Assembly: GCA_947625785.1 (NCBI GenBank)
Contig: CANQPS010000005.1
Coordinates: forward strand, 84,758-148,757
Direction: 5' to 3'
Length of the DNA stretch: 64,000 nt
From: an uncultured Clostridia bacterium
GTDB taxonomy: Bacteria; Bacillota; Clostridia; Oscillospirales; Acutalibacteraceae
Shown here in pieces: positions 53,817 through 61,647 of this stretch (positions are counted from its first letter, which is position 1; each line of letters opens with the position of its first letter). The notes under the pieces were generated by a model. That model made no database searches. It saw only the letters and a program-made list of their open reading frames with translations, and had not been told where the DNA came from. The translations under genes and the position numbers were made by a program.

Positions 53817-55909
53817 AGCGTGGCTTATATATTAAACTTGCAGTTCAGAGTATAAGAAAAAATAAAAGACTTTATATACCGTATATATTAACTTGTATAT
53901 ATATGATAATGATATTTTATATAACTTCATTTTTGGTAAATAGCGGGATATTATCTGAGATTCGTGGCGGCTTTACTATGAGAGAGTTTCTTGTACTTGG
54001 GAGATTTATCATAGCAATATTTTCGTTGATATTCTTATTTTATGCAAATTCGTTTCTGATAAAAAGACGAAAAAAAGAATTTGGTCTTTATAATATTTTG
54101 GGTATGGGAAAACGAAATATTGCCAAGGTTTTATTGAATGAATCCATTATAATCGCAGTTATTTCTTTAATAGGCGGACTTTTTACAGGTGTTTTGCTTT
54201 CGGGATTTTCAAAGCTGGGAATGTTGAAAATATTAAAAGCAGATATAGAATACTCCACTGTATTTGATATAAGTTTCTCAGCAGTGGCAGAAAGTATTGT
54301 ATTTTTTACAATAATATTTTTACTTATTTTAATAAATGCTCTAAGACAAGTACATTTTTCAAAACCAATAGAACTTTTACGCAGTGAAAATACAGGTGAA
54401 AAACCACCAAAAGCAAATTGGGTTATATCGGTAATCGGTTTAATAATTTTAGCAGTGGCATATTATATGGCTTTAAGTGTAAAAAATCCTATTAAAGCAG
54501 TTACATTGTTTTTTGTAGCAGTTGTTCTTGTTATAATATCTACTTATATGTTATTTATTTCAGGCTCGGTTGCATTATGCAAAATTTTGCAGAAAAATAA
54601 GAAATATTATTATAAGATAAACCATTTTGTTTCTGTATCTTCAATGTTATATCGTATGAAACGCAATGGTGCGAGTTTAGCATCTATATGTATTCTTTGT
54701 ACAATGGTGCTTGTTATGATTTCGTCAGTGGCAGGTCTTTATGTCGGATTAGAAAATGGTGTAAGAGATGTAATGGGCAGAGATATTAGTATTGTTATAG
54801 GCACAAATAATATTAAATATCTTAATGAGAAAGTAGAAAAAACAATTAAAAATGTATTGTCAGAAATTTTGTCTGAAGAAAATATGACGGCAAAGGATAT
54901 TATTGAATATAATGTAATATCATTTGAAGGATACATTAATGGACAAGAGATTTTAGATGGAAATGATATTATTAATAATATTAATATTGATGGGGTAGAT
55001 AAAATTAGTTCTTTTTATTTAGTACCTATATCTGATTATAATAAAATTATGGGAAAAGACGAGAAGCTCAATAGGGGAGAAGTATTATTATATAATAAGG
55101 GGTTTGATTATAATTATGATAAAATTAAATTTTCTAATATTGGAGAATTTAAGATTAAGAAAAAGGTAGATTCGTTTGTTTCGAGTTTATCAACATATAG
55201 CCCGCAGTTCTTATCATCATTTATATTTATTTCTGATATTGAGTTTGAGGAGTGTTGGAATTCAACCGGAGAAATGATAAATGATGGAATTCCTGATGAA
55301 CAATATTACCAAAATACATCAAAATTATTTAAATTGTATCAATTTGATTTGGATTGTAGTGATGAAAAAGAAATATATATAGAAGATAAAATTCATAGTT
55401 TATATTGTGATAATTTTTATGATTATAATGACGACCTTGATTCGGGTTATTTTCTCTATTCTTCCACATCAAGTGTAGCAAGAGAAAAAGAAGAAATTTT
55501 GGAAATATATGGTAGTCTGTTGTTTCTGGGGATAATTTTGGGAATGGTATTTATATTTGCTATGATATTAATAATGTATTATAAACAGATTACTGAGGGC
55601 TATGAGGACCAATCAAGATTCAGCATTATGCAGAAAGTTGGTATGACAAAAAAAGAAATAAAAAAGAGTATCAATTCACAAATTTTGACAGTATTCTTTT
55701 TACCAATTTTAATAGCAGGAGTACATCTTATATTTTCATTTAATATGATAGGCAAAGTATTGTCTTTAATTTCTTTGGCAAGTTTAGGATTTTTGGGAGT
55801 GCTTACATTAATTTGTTTTTTAATATTCGCTGTATTCTATATTTTAATCTATATTATTACTTCAAAAGCATATTATTCAATAGTTAAAAGTTCGGATAAT
55901 GGTGATTAG
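53813..55909 (+). CDS. BceB-type ABC transporter permease
   Basis: This 698-residue FtsX-like permease has the BceB layout: one membrane helix at the N-terminus (YIPYILTCIYMIMIFYITSF), further groups of helices up to about residue 320, a large extracellular domain (about 330-580, rich in Asp, Asn and Tyr), and three C-terminal helices. Start motif MKRGLYIKLAVQSIRKNKRL is characteristic. BceB binds the antimicrobial peptide complex and also activates a BceS-type kinase. No kinase or regulator gene is adjacent; the pair at 20215-21889 is the best candidate partner in the window. Confidence 0.92.
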   Translation: MKRGLYIKLAVQSIRKNKRLYIPYILTCIYMIMIFYITSFLVNSGILSEIRGGFTMREFLVLGRFIIAIFSLIFLFYANSFLIKRRKKEFGLYNILGMGKRNIAKVLLNESIIIAVISLIGGLFTGVLLSGFSKLGMLKILKADIEYSTVFDISFSAVAESIVFFTIIFLLILINALRQVHFSKPIELLRSENTGEKPPKANWVISVIGLIILAVAYYMALSVKNPIKAVTLFFVAVVLVIISTYMLFISGSVALCKILQKNKKYYYKINHFVSVSSMLYRMKRNGASLASICILCTMVLVMISSVAGLYVGLENGVRDVMGRDISIVIGTNNIKYLNEKVEKTIKNVLSEILSEENMTAKDIIEYNVISFEGYINGQEILDGNDIINNINIDGVDKISSFYLVPISDYNKIMGKDEKLNRGEVLLYNKGFDYNYDKIKFSNIGEFKIKKKVDSFVSSLSTYSPQFLSSFIFISDIEFEECWNSTGEMINDGIPDEQYYQNTSKLFKLYQFDLDCSDEKEIYIEDKIHSLYCDNFYDYNDDLDSGYFLYSSTSSVAREKEEILEIYGSLLFLGIILGMVFIFAMILIMYYKQITEGYEDQSRFSIMQKVGMTKKEIKKSINSQILTVFFLPILIAGVHLIFSFNMIGKVLSLISLASLGFLGVLTLICFLIFAVFYILIYIITSKAYYSIVKSSDNGD

Positions 55910-55943
55910 TTTCCATTAGGGAAGAAGTATTGTAAATAAAATT

Positions 55944-55982
55944 GTTTCACTAAGTATTTGTAATGCTTAGTGAAACTTTTTT
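55944..55982 (+). terminator. Rho-independent terminator of the BceAB-type operon
   Basis: GTTTCACTAAG pairs perfectly with CTTAGTGAAAC, followed by TTTTTT. Confidence 0.88.
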
Positions 55983-56184
55983 ATATTGATATATTGATTA
56001 TAGTATAATATATAAAATAAATATAAAGCAAAATTTTATATAATAAGTCTTTTAAATATGGATATCTTTAACAAATTAAGATATACCTTGGTTTTGCGTA
56101 AAAATTATAATATTTTGTAAAGTCTGTCTTGACAATTACTTCTAATAGTGATATAATACAGCTTGTTAAATTTTTTATGTAGTT

Positions 56185-56258
56185 CGAGGTGTAACTCAGC
56201 TTGGTAGAGTGCTGCGTTCGGGACGCAGATGCCGCAGGTTCAAGTCCTGTCACCTCGA
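56185..56258 (+). tRNA. tRNA-Pro (anticodon CGG)
   Basis: A 74-base cloverleaf: acceptor CGAGGTG/CACCTCG, anticodon stem CTGCG/CGCAG with loop TTCGGGA giving anticodon CGG, and T-arm CAGGTTCAAGTCCTG. The discriminator is A and the CCA end is not encoded. Confidence 0.92.
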
Positions 56259-56358
56259 TTTTATCTGTCTATATTGGAATGTAATTTTACATTGATTTTA
56301 TTATTTGCAGTTAGTATTGATACTTTTTTAAGTTGATATATTTTTTAAATTGATATAT

Positions 56359-56444
56359 GGAAACGTATCGAAGTGGTCATAACGGGCCTGACTCGAAATC
56401 AGGTAGTCTGTAAGGACTCGTGGGTTCGAATCCCACCGTTTCCG
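56359..56444 (+). tRNA. tRNA-Ser (anticodon CGA)
   Basis: An 86-base class II tRNA: acceptor GGAAACG/CGTTTCC, anticodon stem CTGA/TCAG with loop CTCGAAA giving anticodon CGA, a long variable arm (AGTCTGTAAGGACT) and T-arm GTGGGTTCGAATCCCAC. The CCA end is not encoded. Confidence 0.92.
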
Positions 56445-56496
56445 TTAAATTATTAGAAATCATATTATTTATGTGGATTTTTAAAACTAATACCTA

Positions 56497-56527
56497 AGAA
56501 CCTCGATTTTTTAATCGAGGTTCTTTT
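56497..56527 (+). terminator. Terminator after tRNA-Ser
   Basis: A 13-bp perfect stem, AAGAACCTCGATT with AATCGAGGTTCTT, and a TTTT loop and tail. Confidence 0.85.
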
Positions 56528-56691
56528 ACTGCTGCATTAATATTTTTTTAAATAATAGTGTTTTCAACAACAAAATAATATCAGTAGATATTCTTCCTAA
56601 TATTACAAATTCATTGATAGAATATGGCAGATATAAAAATTCATTTCTCTACATTAAAAAATTATATGTATATAAATTTTTATAAAAGGTG

Positions 56692-56720
56692 TTGACAAAC
56701 TACGAAAAATATGTTATCAT
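56692..56720 (+). promoter_or_regulatory. tRNA-Thr/tRNA-Tyr promoter
   Basis: Consensus TTGACA (56692-56697), a 17-base spacer and TATCAT (56715-56720), 36 bases before the tRNA-Thr gene. Confidence 0.75.
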
Positions 56721-56755
56721 AAACAAGCGTTAGAAAAATGATGCAAGGTAAGTTT

Positions 56756-56828
56756 GCTGGTGTAGCTCAGTTGGTAGAGCAGCTGATTTGTAATCAGCAG
56801 GTCGGGGGTTCAAGTCCGTCCACCAGCT
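56756..56828 (+). tRNA. tRNA-Thr (anticodon TGT)
   Basis: A 73-base cloverleaf: acceptor GCTGGTG/CACCAGC, D-arm AGCTCAGTTGGTAGAGC, anticodon stem GCTGA/TCAGC with loop TTTGTAA giving TGT, and T-arm GGGGGTTCAAGTCCGTC. The CCA end is not encoded. Confidence 0.93.
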
Positions 56829-56852
56829 CTTTGTTTTGTAAATTGAATATCA

Positions 56853-56936
56853 GGGAGAGTTCCAGAGCGGTCAAATGGGGCAGACTGTAAATCTGTTGCT
56901 TCGGCTTCGATGGTTCGAATCCATCCTCTCCCACCA
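56853..56936 (+). tRNA. tRNA-Tyr (anticodon GTA)
   Basis: An 84-base class II tRNA: acceptor GGGAGAG/CTCTCCC, anticodon loop CTGTAAA giving GTA, variable arm GCTTCGGCTTCG-like and T-arm GATGGTTCGAATCCATC. The CCA end is encoded, unlike the three tRNAs to the left. Sequence of different composition begins directly after it. Confidence 0.93.
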
Positions 56937-56938
56937 TT

Positions 56939-57025
56939 TTTAGCGACAGCGGTGAATTGATTGAGATTGCAGATAAATCTGGCAAGACAGGTGAAATCAC
57001 CGCTGTCTTTGTCAACGACCAATGA
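56939..57025 (+). pseudogene. Orphan C-terminal coding remnant after tRNA-Tyr
   Basis: An open frame without a start codon begins right at the tRNA-Tyr 3' end and reads SDSGELIEIADKSGKTGEIT and then AVFVNDQ before a stop. It has good coding character and more GC-rich codons than the chromosome around it. I cannot name the protein. The same bases also hold an 11-bp inverted repeat, GACAGCGGTGA (56945-56955) and TCACCGCTGTC (56997-57007), which could form a long-loop hairpin after the tRNA. Confidence 0.45.
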
Positions 57026-57053
57026 AACATCAACGGACAGAAAGGAAACAGGT

Positions 57054-57950
57054 ATGAAGAAGATTCTTGTTACAGGTGGCACGGTTTTTGTTAGTCGGTA
57101 CATTGCGGAATATTATGTGGCGAAAGGCTGCGATGTGTATGTTCTCAACAGAAACAGCAGAGAACAATCAAAAGGCGTAAATCTGATTCAGGCTGACAGG
57201 TTTCATCTGGGAGAATTACTGCGTGACTATCGTTTTGATGTTGTAATTGACACAGCATACAGTGCCGAAGGGGTAAATGGTTTGCTGGACGCTCTGGGAT
57301 ATTACGAAGATTATATTTTCATCAGTTCCAGTGCTGTATATCCGGAGTACGAAACACAACCATTTAAGGAGGAATCCGAACTAACCGAAAATAAATATTG
57401 GGGGAAATACGGAACCGATAAAATTGAGGCTGAAAAAGCTGTATTAAGGAGAGAACCGTCTGCATATATATTGCGTCCGCCCTACTTATACGGGCAGATG
57501 AATAATGTATATAGAGAAGCATTCGTGTTTGACTGTGCACTACGCAACAGATACTTTTATCTGCCTAAAAATGGTGAGATGAAATTGCAATTTTTTCATT
57601 TGGAAGATTTATGTAAGTTCATTGATGTGCTGTTAATGAAAAAACCACAATACCATATTTTCAATGTGGGAAATCAAAATCCGGTATCGGTTCGTCAATG
57701 GGTTGAAATGTGTTACAGTGTAGTCGGGAAAGTGGCAAAAAACAGGAATGTCTATGATAATTTAGACCAACGAAAATATTTTTGCTTTTATGATTATGAA
57801 TATTACCTTGATGTATCGAAACAGCATGAATTGATGCCAACCGAAAAGGATTTGTATGAGGGGTTAAAAGAAGCGTTTACATGGTATAAGGATAATTCGG
57901 ATAAAGTGAATAAAAAACCTTACATTGAGTTTATCGATCATACATTTTGA
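57054..57950 (+). CDS. NAD-dependent epimerase/dehydratase family protein
   Basis: This 298-residue extended short-chain dehydrogenase has the Rossmann motif VTGGTVFVSRYIAEYYVAKG at the N-terminus, FISSSAVYPEY, the catalytic YxxxK as YGTDK (after KYWGK), and RPPYLYGQMNNVYREAFVFD. The usual GxxGxxG is altered to GGTVFVS. The substrate is unknown; such enzymes act on nucleotide sugars or related compounds. The start is ATG 57054 with AAAGGA ahead. Codons are less AT-rich than those of nearby genes, suggesting recent transfer, together with the flavin reductase that follows. Confidence 0.85.
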   Translation: MKKILVTGGTVFVSRYIAEYYVAKGCDVYVLNRNSREQSKGVNLIQADRFHLGELLRDYRFDVVIDTAYSAEGVNGLLDALGYYEDYIFISSSAVYPEYETQPFKEESELTENKYWGKYGTDKIEAEKAVLRREPSAYILRPPYLYGQMNNVYREAFVFDCALRNRYFYLPKNGEMKLQFFHLEDLCKFIDVLLMKKPQYHIFNVGNQNPVSVRQWVEMCYSVVGKVAKNRNVYDNLDQRKYFCFYDYEYYLDVSKQHELMPTEKDLYEGLKEAFTWYKDNSDKVNKKPYIEFIDHTF

Positions 57951-57951
57951 A

Positions 57952-58038
57952 TTGTATCGAAACCGCAAAGAACATAGATATAATCTTGCAGATTTTGATA
58001 CAATGCCGAGGAAAAATTGAAAAGTGTGCCTTTGCGGT
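57952..58038. repeat. 87-bp direct repeat, copy 1
   Basis: This copy directly follows the epimerase stop codon. It differs from copy 2 (58645-58731) at 8 of 87 positions, counted by eye. It contains TTGTATCGAAA near its left end and TTTTGATACAA at 57993-58003, a near-perfect dyad, then ATGCCGAGG, and ACCGCAAAG pairing with CTTTGCGGT at its end. Confidence 0.85.
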
Positions 58039-58092
58039 ATAATTTGTTATTGGTCAGAACTATGAAAGTTTGGATTTGGGAGGAATAATTAA

Positions 58093-58632
58093 ATGAAAGT
58101 CTTAGTAATGAATTGCAGCCCTGTAAAAAACGGAGCAACAGCGGAAATCGTAAGTATAATTTCAAAATGTCTTATGGAACGATATGAGACCAGAAGTATA
58201 TGTATTGACGATTTCAATTTTAATTTTTGTAAAGGATGCAGGATTTGCCACCGTACTTCAAAATGTGTTCTGAATGATGACATTGAAAAAATCATCGAAA
58301 ACTATGAGTGGGCGGATGCTATAATATCCGTATCGCCTTCTTATTGGGCGGATATTCCGGGGCAGTTTAAAGCTTTTATTGACAGATGCACGCCATGGTG
58401 TAACACCCATGAGCCGCATGCGGCTTTAAGTTCAGGAAAGAAAGGTTATGCAGTGGCTTTAAGAACCGGAACGAGTATGAGGGAATGTCAGCGTATTTTT
58501 GAAAGCATCGAACATTTTTACGGGCATATGGAGATCGAATGTTGTGGCAGGTTGGGTTTATGTTCCGTGGAGTATAGAGAAGCTGTGGAACAAAGGAAAG
58601 ATGAAATCATAGAGTTTTGTAACAAGATTTAA
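58093..58632 (+). CDS. NADPH-dependent FMN reductase / flavodoxin-fold protein
   Basis: This 179-residue flavodoxin-like reductase begins MKVLVMNCSPVKNGATAEIV, the FMN phosphate loop of the NADPH-dependent FMN reductase family. A cysteine cluster follows (FCKGCRICHRTSKCVLND, about residues 45-62), as in Fe-S flavoproteins. SPSYWADIPGQFKAFIDRC is the conserved isoalloxazine-binding stretch. The likely role is electron transfer or quinone or nitro reduction. It lies between two 87-bp direct repeats, inside the compositionally different island. GGGAGGA is upstream of the ATG. Confidence 0.88.
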   Translation: MKVLVMNCSPVKNGATAEIVSIISKCLMERYETRSICIDDFNFNFCKGCRICHRTSKCVLNDDIEKIIENYEWADAIISVSPSYWADIPGQFKAFIDRCTPWCNTHEPHAALSSGKKGYAVALRTGTSMRECQRIFESIEHFYGHMEIECCGRLGLCSVEYREAVEQRKDEIIEFCNKI

Positions 58633-58644
58633 CAAACATACAGC

Positions 58645-58731
58645 TTGTATCAAACTCGGCAGGAACACAGATATAATCTTGTAGATTTTGATACAATGCC
58701 GAGGAAAAATTGAAAAGTGTGCCTTTGCGGT
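58645..58731. repeat. 87-bp direct repeat, copy 2
   Basis: This copy follows the flavin reductase stop by 13 bases. It has TTGTATCAAA (58645-58654) with TTTGATACAA downstream, and CTCGGCA with TGCCGAG, arranged in the order A-B-A'-B'. The last 50 bases are identical to copy 1. Confidence 0.85.
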
Positions 58732-58760
58732 GTATGTTTCTGTTTGGGGTATATTTTGTG

Positions 58761-58785
58761 AGCCGGGTGATGCCCGGCTGTTTTT
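58761..58785 (+). terminator. Terminator of the flavin reductase unit
   Basis: AGCCGGG pairs with CCCGGCT around a five-base loop, followed by GTTTTT. It is more GC-rich than the other terminators in the window. Confidence 0.85.
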
Positions 58786-58978
58786 GTGCAACAAAAAACG
58801 CTCGTCTAACCGGTGGTTTCCAGATACAGGAGCCAATTTTTGTTTTTGTAGAATGATTTCATAACTCTGAATTGCATTCTTTCCTTTTTGCGATAGTAGC
58901 CTTGTTAATAATTTACTATATAAGACTTAAGGCTGTATGTCTTTTCAGTCAGCACCGCCTCAAAGCACATAAATTAAA

Positions 58979-59062
58979 CTAAATGATATTTGCAATCAAA
59001 AATATAGCGGCAACAATGAGGAGGACAATCACAAAATAAGGTAAACACCCTGCGTGCAGCAT
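58979..59062 (-). CDS. Possible 27-residue hydrophobic peptide
   Basis: A minus-strand frame from ATG 59062 reads MLHAGCLPYF, followed by a stretch of Val, Ile, Leu and Ala that could span a membrane once, and ends in TAG. There is no good ribosome binding site, so expression is doubtful. It may be a small membrane peptide or chance. Confidence 0.25.
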   Translation of the reverse strand: MLHAGCLPYFVIVLLIVAAIFLIANII

Positions 59063-59222
59063 ATTACACGCTAAAAACCAATGGCTTTTAATGGTTAATT
59101 CAGAGTTTTGGTGTAGGTTTACAATATAGTTGAAAACTGAGCGGTCAAATTCTTGAAATAAAAGATTATATATGATATATTAGTAATGACCTTATGCGAT
59201 ACTAGTTTATGGAGGTAAAGTC

Positions 59223-60086
59223 GTGGCAAATAAAAATATATCCTCTAAACAATTACAAAATCAATATCAAAGAAAATTTAATAAAAATCATAGTAAAAAG
59301 CCTAAAATCAATAAGACTGATGGGATAAAATCAGTTAATCATAATTTAAATAATGCACCTAAAAAGAAATTAACTAAGGAAGAATATGAAATTCTGAAAG
59401 CCAAAAAAAGACGAATGATTGTTCTTAAAAGCCGAATAATTTTGGGAATAGTAATTGTTGTATTAATAATCATTATAACTTTGTTAGTAAAAATTTTTGA
59501 TTTCGTGTTTAGTAAAGATATACAAAATATATGGGCAATAGATATAAATAACAATATTTGCTATCTTGAACTTAAAGATAATAAAGCGAGTATCTCAAAT
59601 GATTCCATTACATTTTATGGTACTTATGAAATAAAAGATAACAATATAATTAATATTAATATTAAAGATGATACAAATGAAATTATATTTGGAGATTATT
59701 ACTATACATTTAAAGGCTCAGCCTTAACAGGTAAAAAACTGATACTTGTTAAAGTTACAGACAATGACCAAAATCGTAAACAATTAACTTTATATGAAAG
59801 CGAACGGCCAAGAAGTATAAGTCCTTTTGATAGTTTTGTAGCGGATAAGAGATTTACCGGTAATTGGATTGTAAAAGACCTTAATTATACATATAGTTTT
59901 TCAGACGATGGATATTTGATATTAACTATGGATAATATGTCAATCGAGGCAGTATATTTTATAAATAATAATCTTGTAGAAGTAAAATATCTTGCTAATG
60001 GTAATATTATTACTTATAGTTTTTTGTATAGCTTTAATGATGATGTATTATTTATCAATAATCAGAGTTTATATAATTATAAATAA
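59223..60086 (+). CDS. Membrane-anchored protein with two extracytoplasmic beta domains
   Basis: This 287-residue protein has a long basic cytoplasmic N-terminus (about 1-70), one membrane helix (IILGIVIVVLIIIITLLVKI, about 72-91) and an outer part that looks like two similar small beta domains, each with a FYGTYEIKDNN- or FTGNWIVKDLN-like start. The second half of each is rich in Tyr, Asn and Asp. It resembles lipocalin-like DUF proteins in layout only, and I do not recognise the family. The start is GTG 59223 after GGAGGT. The phosphohexomutase gene follows after 25 bases. Confidence 0.65.
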   Translation: MANKNISSKQLQNQYQRKFNKNHSKKPKINKTDGIKSVNHNLNNAPKKKLTKEEYEILKAKKRRMIVLKSRIILGIVIVVLIIIITLLVKIFDFVFSKDIQNIWAIDINNNICYLELKDNKASISNDSITFYGTYEIKDNNIININIKDDTNEIIFGDYYYTFKGSALTGKKLILVKVTDNDQNRKQLTLYESERPRSISPFDSFVADKRFTGNWIVKDLNYTYSFSDDGYLILTMDNMSIEAVYFINNNLVEVKYLANGNIITYSFLYSFNDDVLFINNQSLYNYK

Positions 60087-60111
60087 TTTGAAAATAGTGG
60101 AGGACGACAAG

Positions 60112-61632
60112 ATGAGTGATACTTTGAATAATTATTGGAAACAGTTTAAAAGTGGTACTGATATACGAGGTATAGCATCTGAAGGTGTATCAGGTCAATC
60201 TGTAAACTTAACAAATGAAGTCATAGATAAAATGACTAATGGTTTTGCTTTATGGCTATCCAACAAAACAAATAAACCAACAAATACATTGACAGTTGCT
60301 GTCGGAAGGGATTCAAGAATTTCCGGTCCAAGGATAATATCTGTCGTATCAGAAACACTTGTAAAATATGGTATAAAAGTTCTTGATTGTGGATTAGCAT
60401 CTACTCCATCGATGTTTATGACGACCATTGATTTGGAATGTGACGGTTCTGTGCAAATTACAGCAAGTCACCACCCTTTTAACAGAAACGGTCTGAAATT
60501 CTTTACAAGAGACGGCGGGCTTGAAGGCAGTGATATTTCAGAAATATTACTATTTGCACAAAATGATCAGAAACCTTTATTTTATGATAATGGTTCTGTT
60601 AGTTCTGTGGATTATATGTCACAATATGCACAAAGGTTGTGCGATATTATAAAGAAAGGCGTTGATGCAGAGAATTATGAAAAGCCTCTTGATGGATTTA
60701 AGATTATTGTTGATGCCGGAAACGGTGCCGGTGGATTTTATGCAGAAAAGGTTCTTTTGCCGTTAGGTGCCGATATAAAAGGCAGCCAATTTTTAGAGCC
60801 TGACGGAATGTTTCCTAATCATATACCTAATCCGGAAAATGCTGAGGCTATGGCTTCCATTTGTAAAGCAGTAATTAATTCTAATGCGGATTTAGGGGTT
60901 ATTTTTGATACTGATGTGGATAGGGGCGGTGCAGTAGATTGTAATGGTAACGAAATTAACAGAAATCGTCTTGTAGCTGTTGCGTCAGCTATCGCATTAG
61001 AGGGAAATGACGGCGGAACCATTGTTACAGATTCTATAACATCAAGCGGTTTAAAAACATTTATAGAAAAAGATTTAGGCGGTATTCACCATAGATTTAA
61101 AAGAGGATATAAGAATGTAATTAATGAAGCACTTAGGCTTAATAAAGAAGGTATAAACTGTCCTTTGGCAATAGAAACATCCGGTCACGCAGCTATGAGG
61201 GAAAATTATTTTCTTGATGATGGTGCATATCTTGTGACGAAAATTATAATTAAAATGGCTCAGCTAAAAAAAGAAGGCAAAACACTTGAAAATCTTATAG
61301 CCACACTCGAAGAACCTATTGAAAGTAAAGAAATCAGAATGAATATTACTGAAAGTGATTTCAGAGCTTGCGGCGAAAGAATAATAAATGAATTACTTGA
61401 ATACTCAGAAAAACAAGATGGTTGGAATATTGCACCTGATAATAGGGAAGGTGTTAGAGTGTCATTTGATAAAAATAATGGAGATGGTTGGTTTTTATTA
61501 AGGCTAAGTGTACACGACCCTATTATGCCGTTAAATATTGAAAGTAACAGTATTGGTGGTGTTAATACAATTTTTAATAAACTTAAAGTATTTCTTAATT
61601 CCTGTCAAGGTATAGATACATCAAATATATAA
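60112..61632 (+). CDS. Phosphoglucomutase/phosphomannomutase family protein
   Basis: This 506-residue alpha-D-phosphohexomutase shifts phosphate between C1 and C6 of a hexose phosphate. The active-site phosphoserine is in ITASHHPFNRNGLKFF (about residue 121), the magnesium loop is FDTDVDRGGAVD, and the sugar-binding loop is ETSGHAAMRENYFLDDGAYL. The family includes PGM, PMM and GlmM, and the exact substrate cannot be fixed; the length and the TASHHP sequence are unlike GlmM. The start is ATG 60112 after GTGGAGGA. The frame could be read from further upstream but would overlap the previous gene. Confidence 0.9.
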   Translation: MSDTLNNYWKQFKSGTDIRGIASEGVSGQSVNLTNEVIDKMTNGFALWLSNKTNKPTNTLTVAVGRDSRISGPRIISVVSETLVKYGIKVLDCGLASTPSMFMTTIDLECDGSVQITASHHPFNRNGLKFFTRDGGLEGSDISEILLFAQNDQKPLFYDNGSVSSVDYMSQYAQRLCDIIKKGVDAENYEKPLDGFKIIVDAGNGAGGFYAEKVLLPLGADIKGSQFLEPDGMFPNHIPNPENAEAMASICKAVINSNADLGVIFDTDVDRGGAVDCNGNEINRNRLVAVASAIALEGNDGGTIVTDSITSSGLKTFIEKDLGGIHHRFKRGYKNVINEALRLNKEGINCPLAIETSGHAAMRENYFLDDGAYLVTKIIIKMAQLKKEGKTLENLIATLEEPIESKEIRMNITESDFRACGERIINELLEYSEKQDGWNIAPDNREGVRVSFDKNNGDGWFLLRLSVHDPIMPLNIESNSIGGVNTIFNKLKVFLNSCQGIDTSNI

Positions 61633-61647
61633 TTTATAGGTGATAAA

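Larger units (their letters stand above)
56445..56755. other. Non-coding gap between tRNA-Ser and tRNA-Thr
   Basis: This 311-base stretch holds a strong terminator at 56497-56527 (AAGAACCTCGATT pairing with AATCGAGGTTCTT, then TTTT) and, at its right end, the tRNA-Thr/Tyr promoter. Between them is AT-rich sequence with no recognised gene. Confidence 0.7.
58633..59222. other. 590-base gap: repeat copy 2, terminator, possible tiny ORF, promoter
   Basis: No sizeable gene is seen. In order: repeat copy 2 (58645-58731), a GC-rich terminator (58761-58785), about 200 bases without recognised features, a possible minus-strand 27-residue hydrophobic ORF (58979-59062), and a promoter, TTGAAA (59153-59158) and TATATT (59176-59181) spaced by 17 bases, for the next gene. 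Base composition returns to AT-rich at its right end. Confidence 0.6.

Noticed and set aside
56794..57103. Minus-strand ORFs across the tRNA-Thr and tRNA-Tyr genes
   Set aside because: They are reverse complements of tRNA sequence, a known source of spurious annotated proteins.
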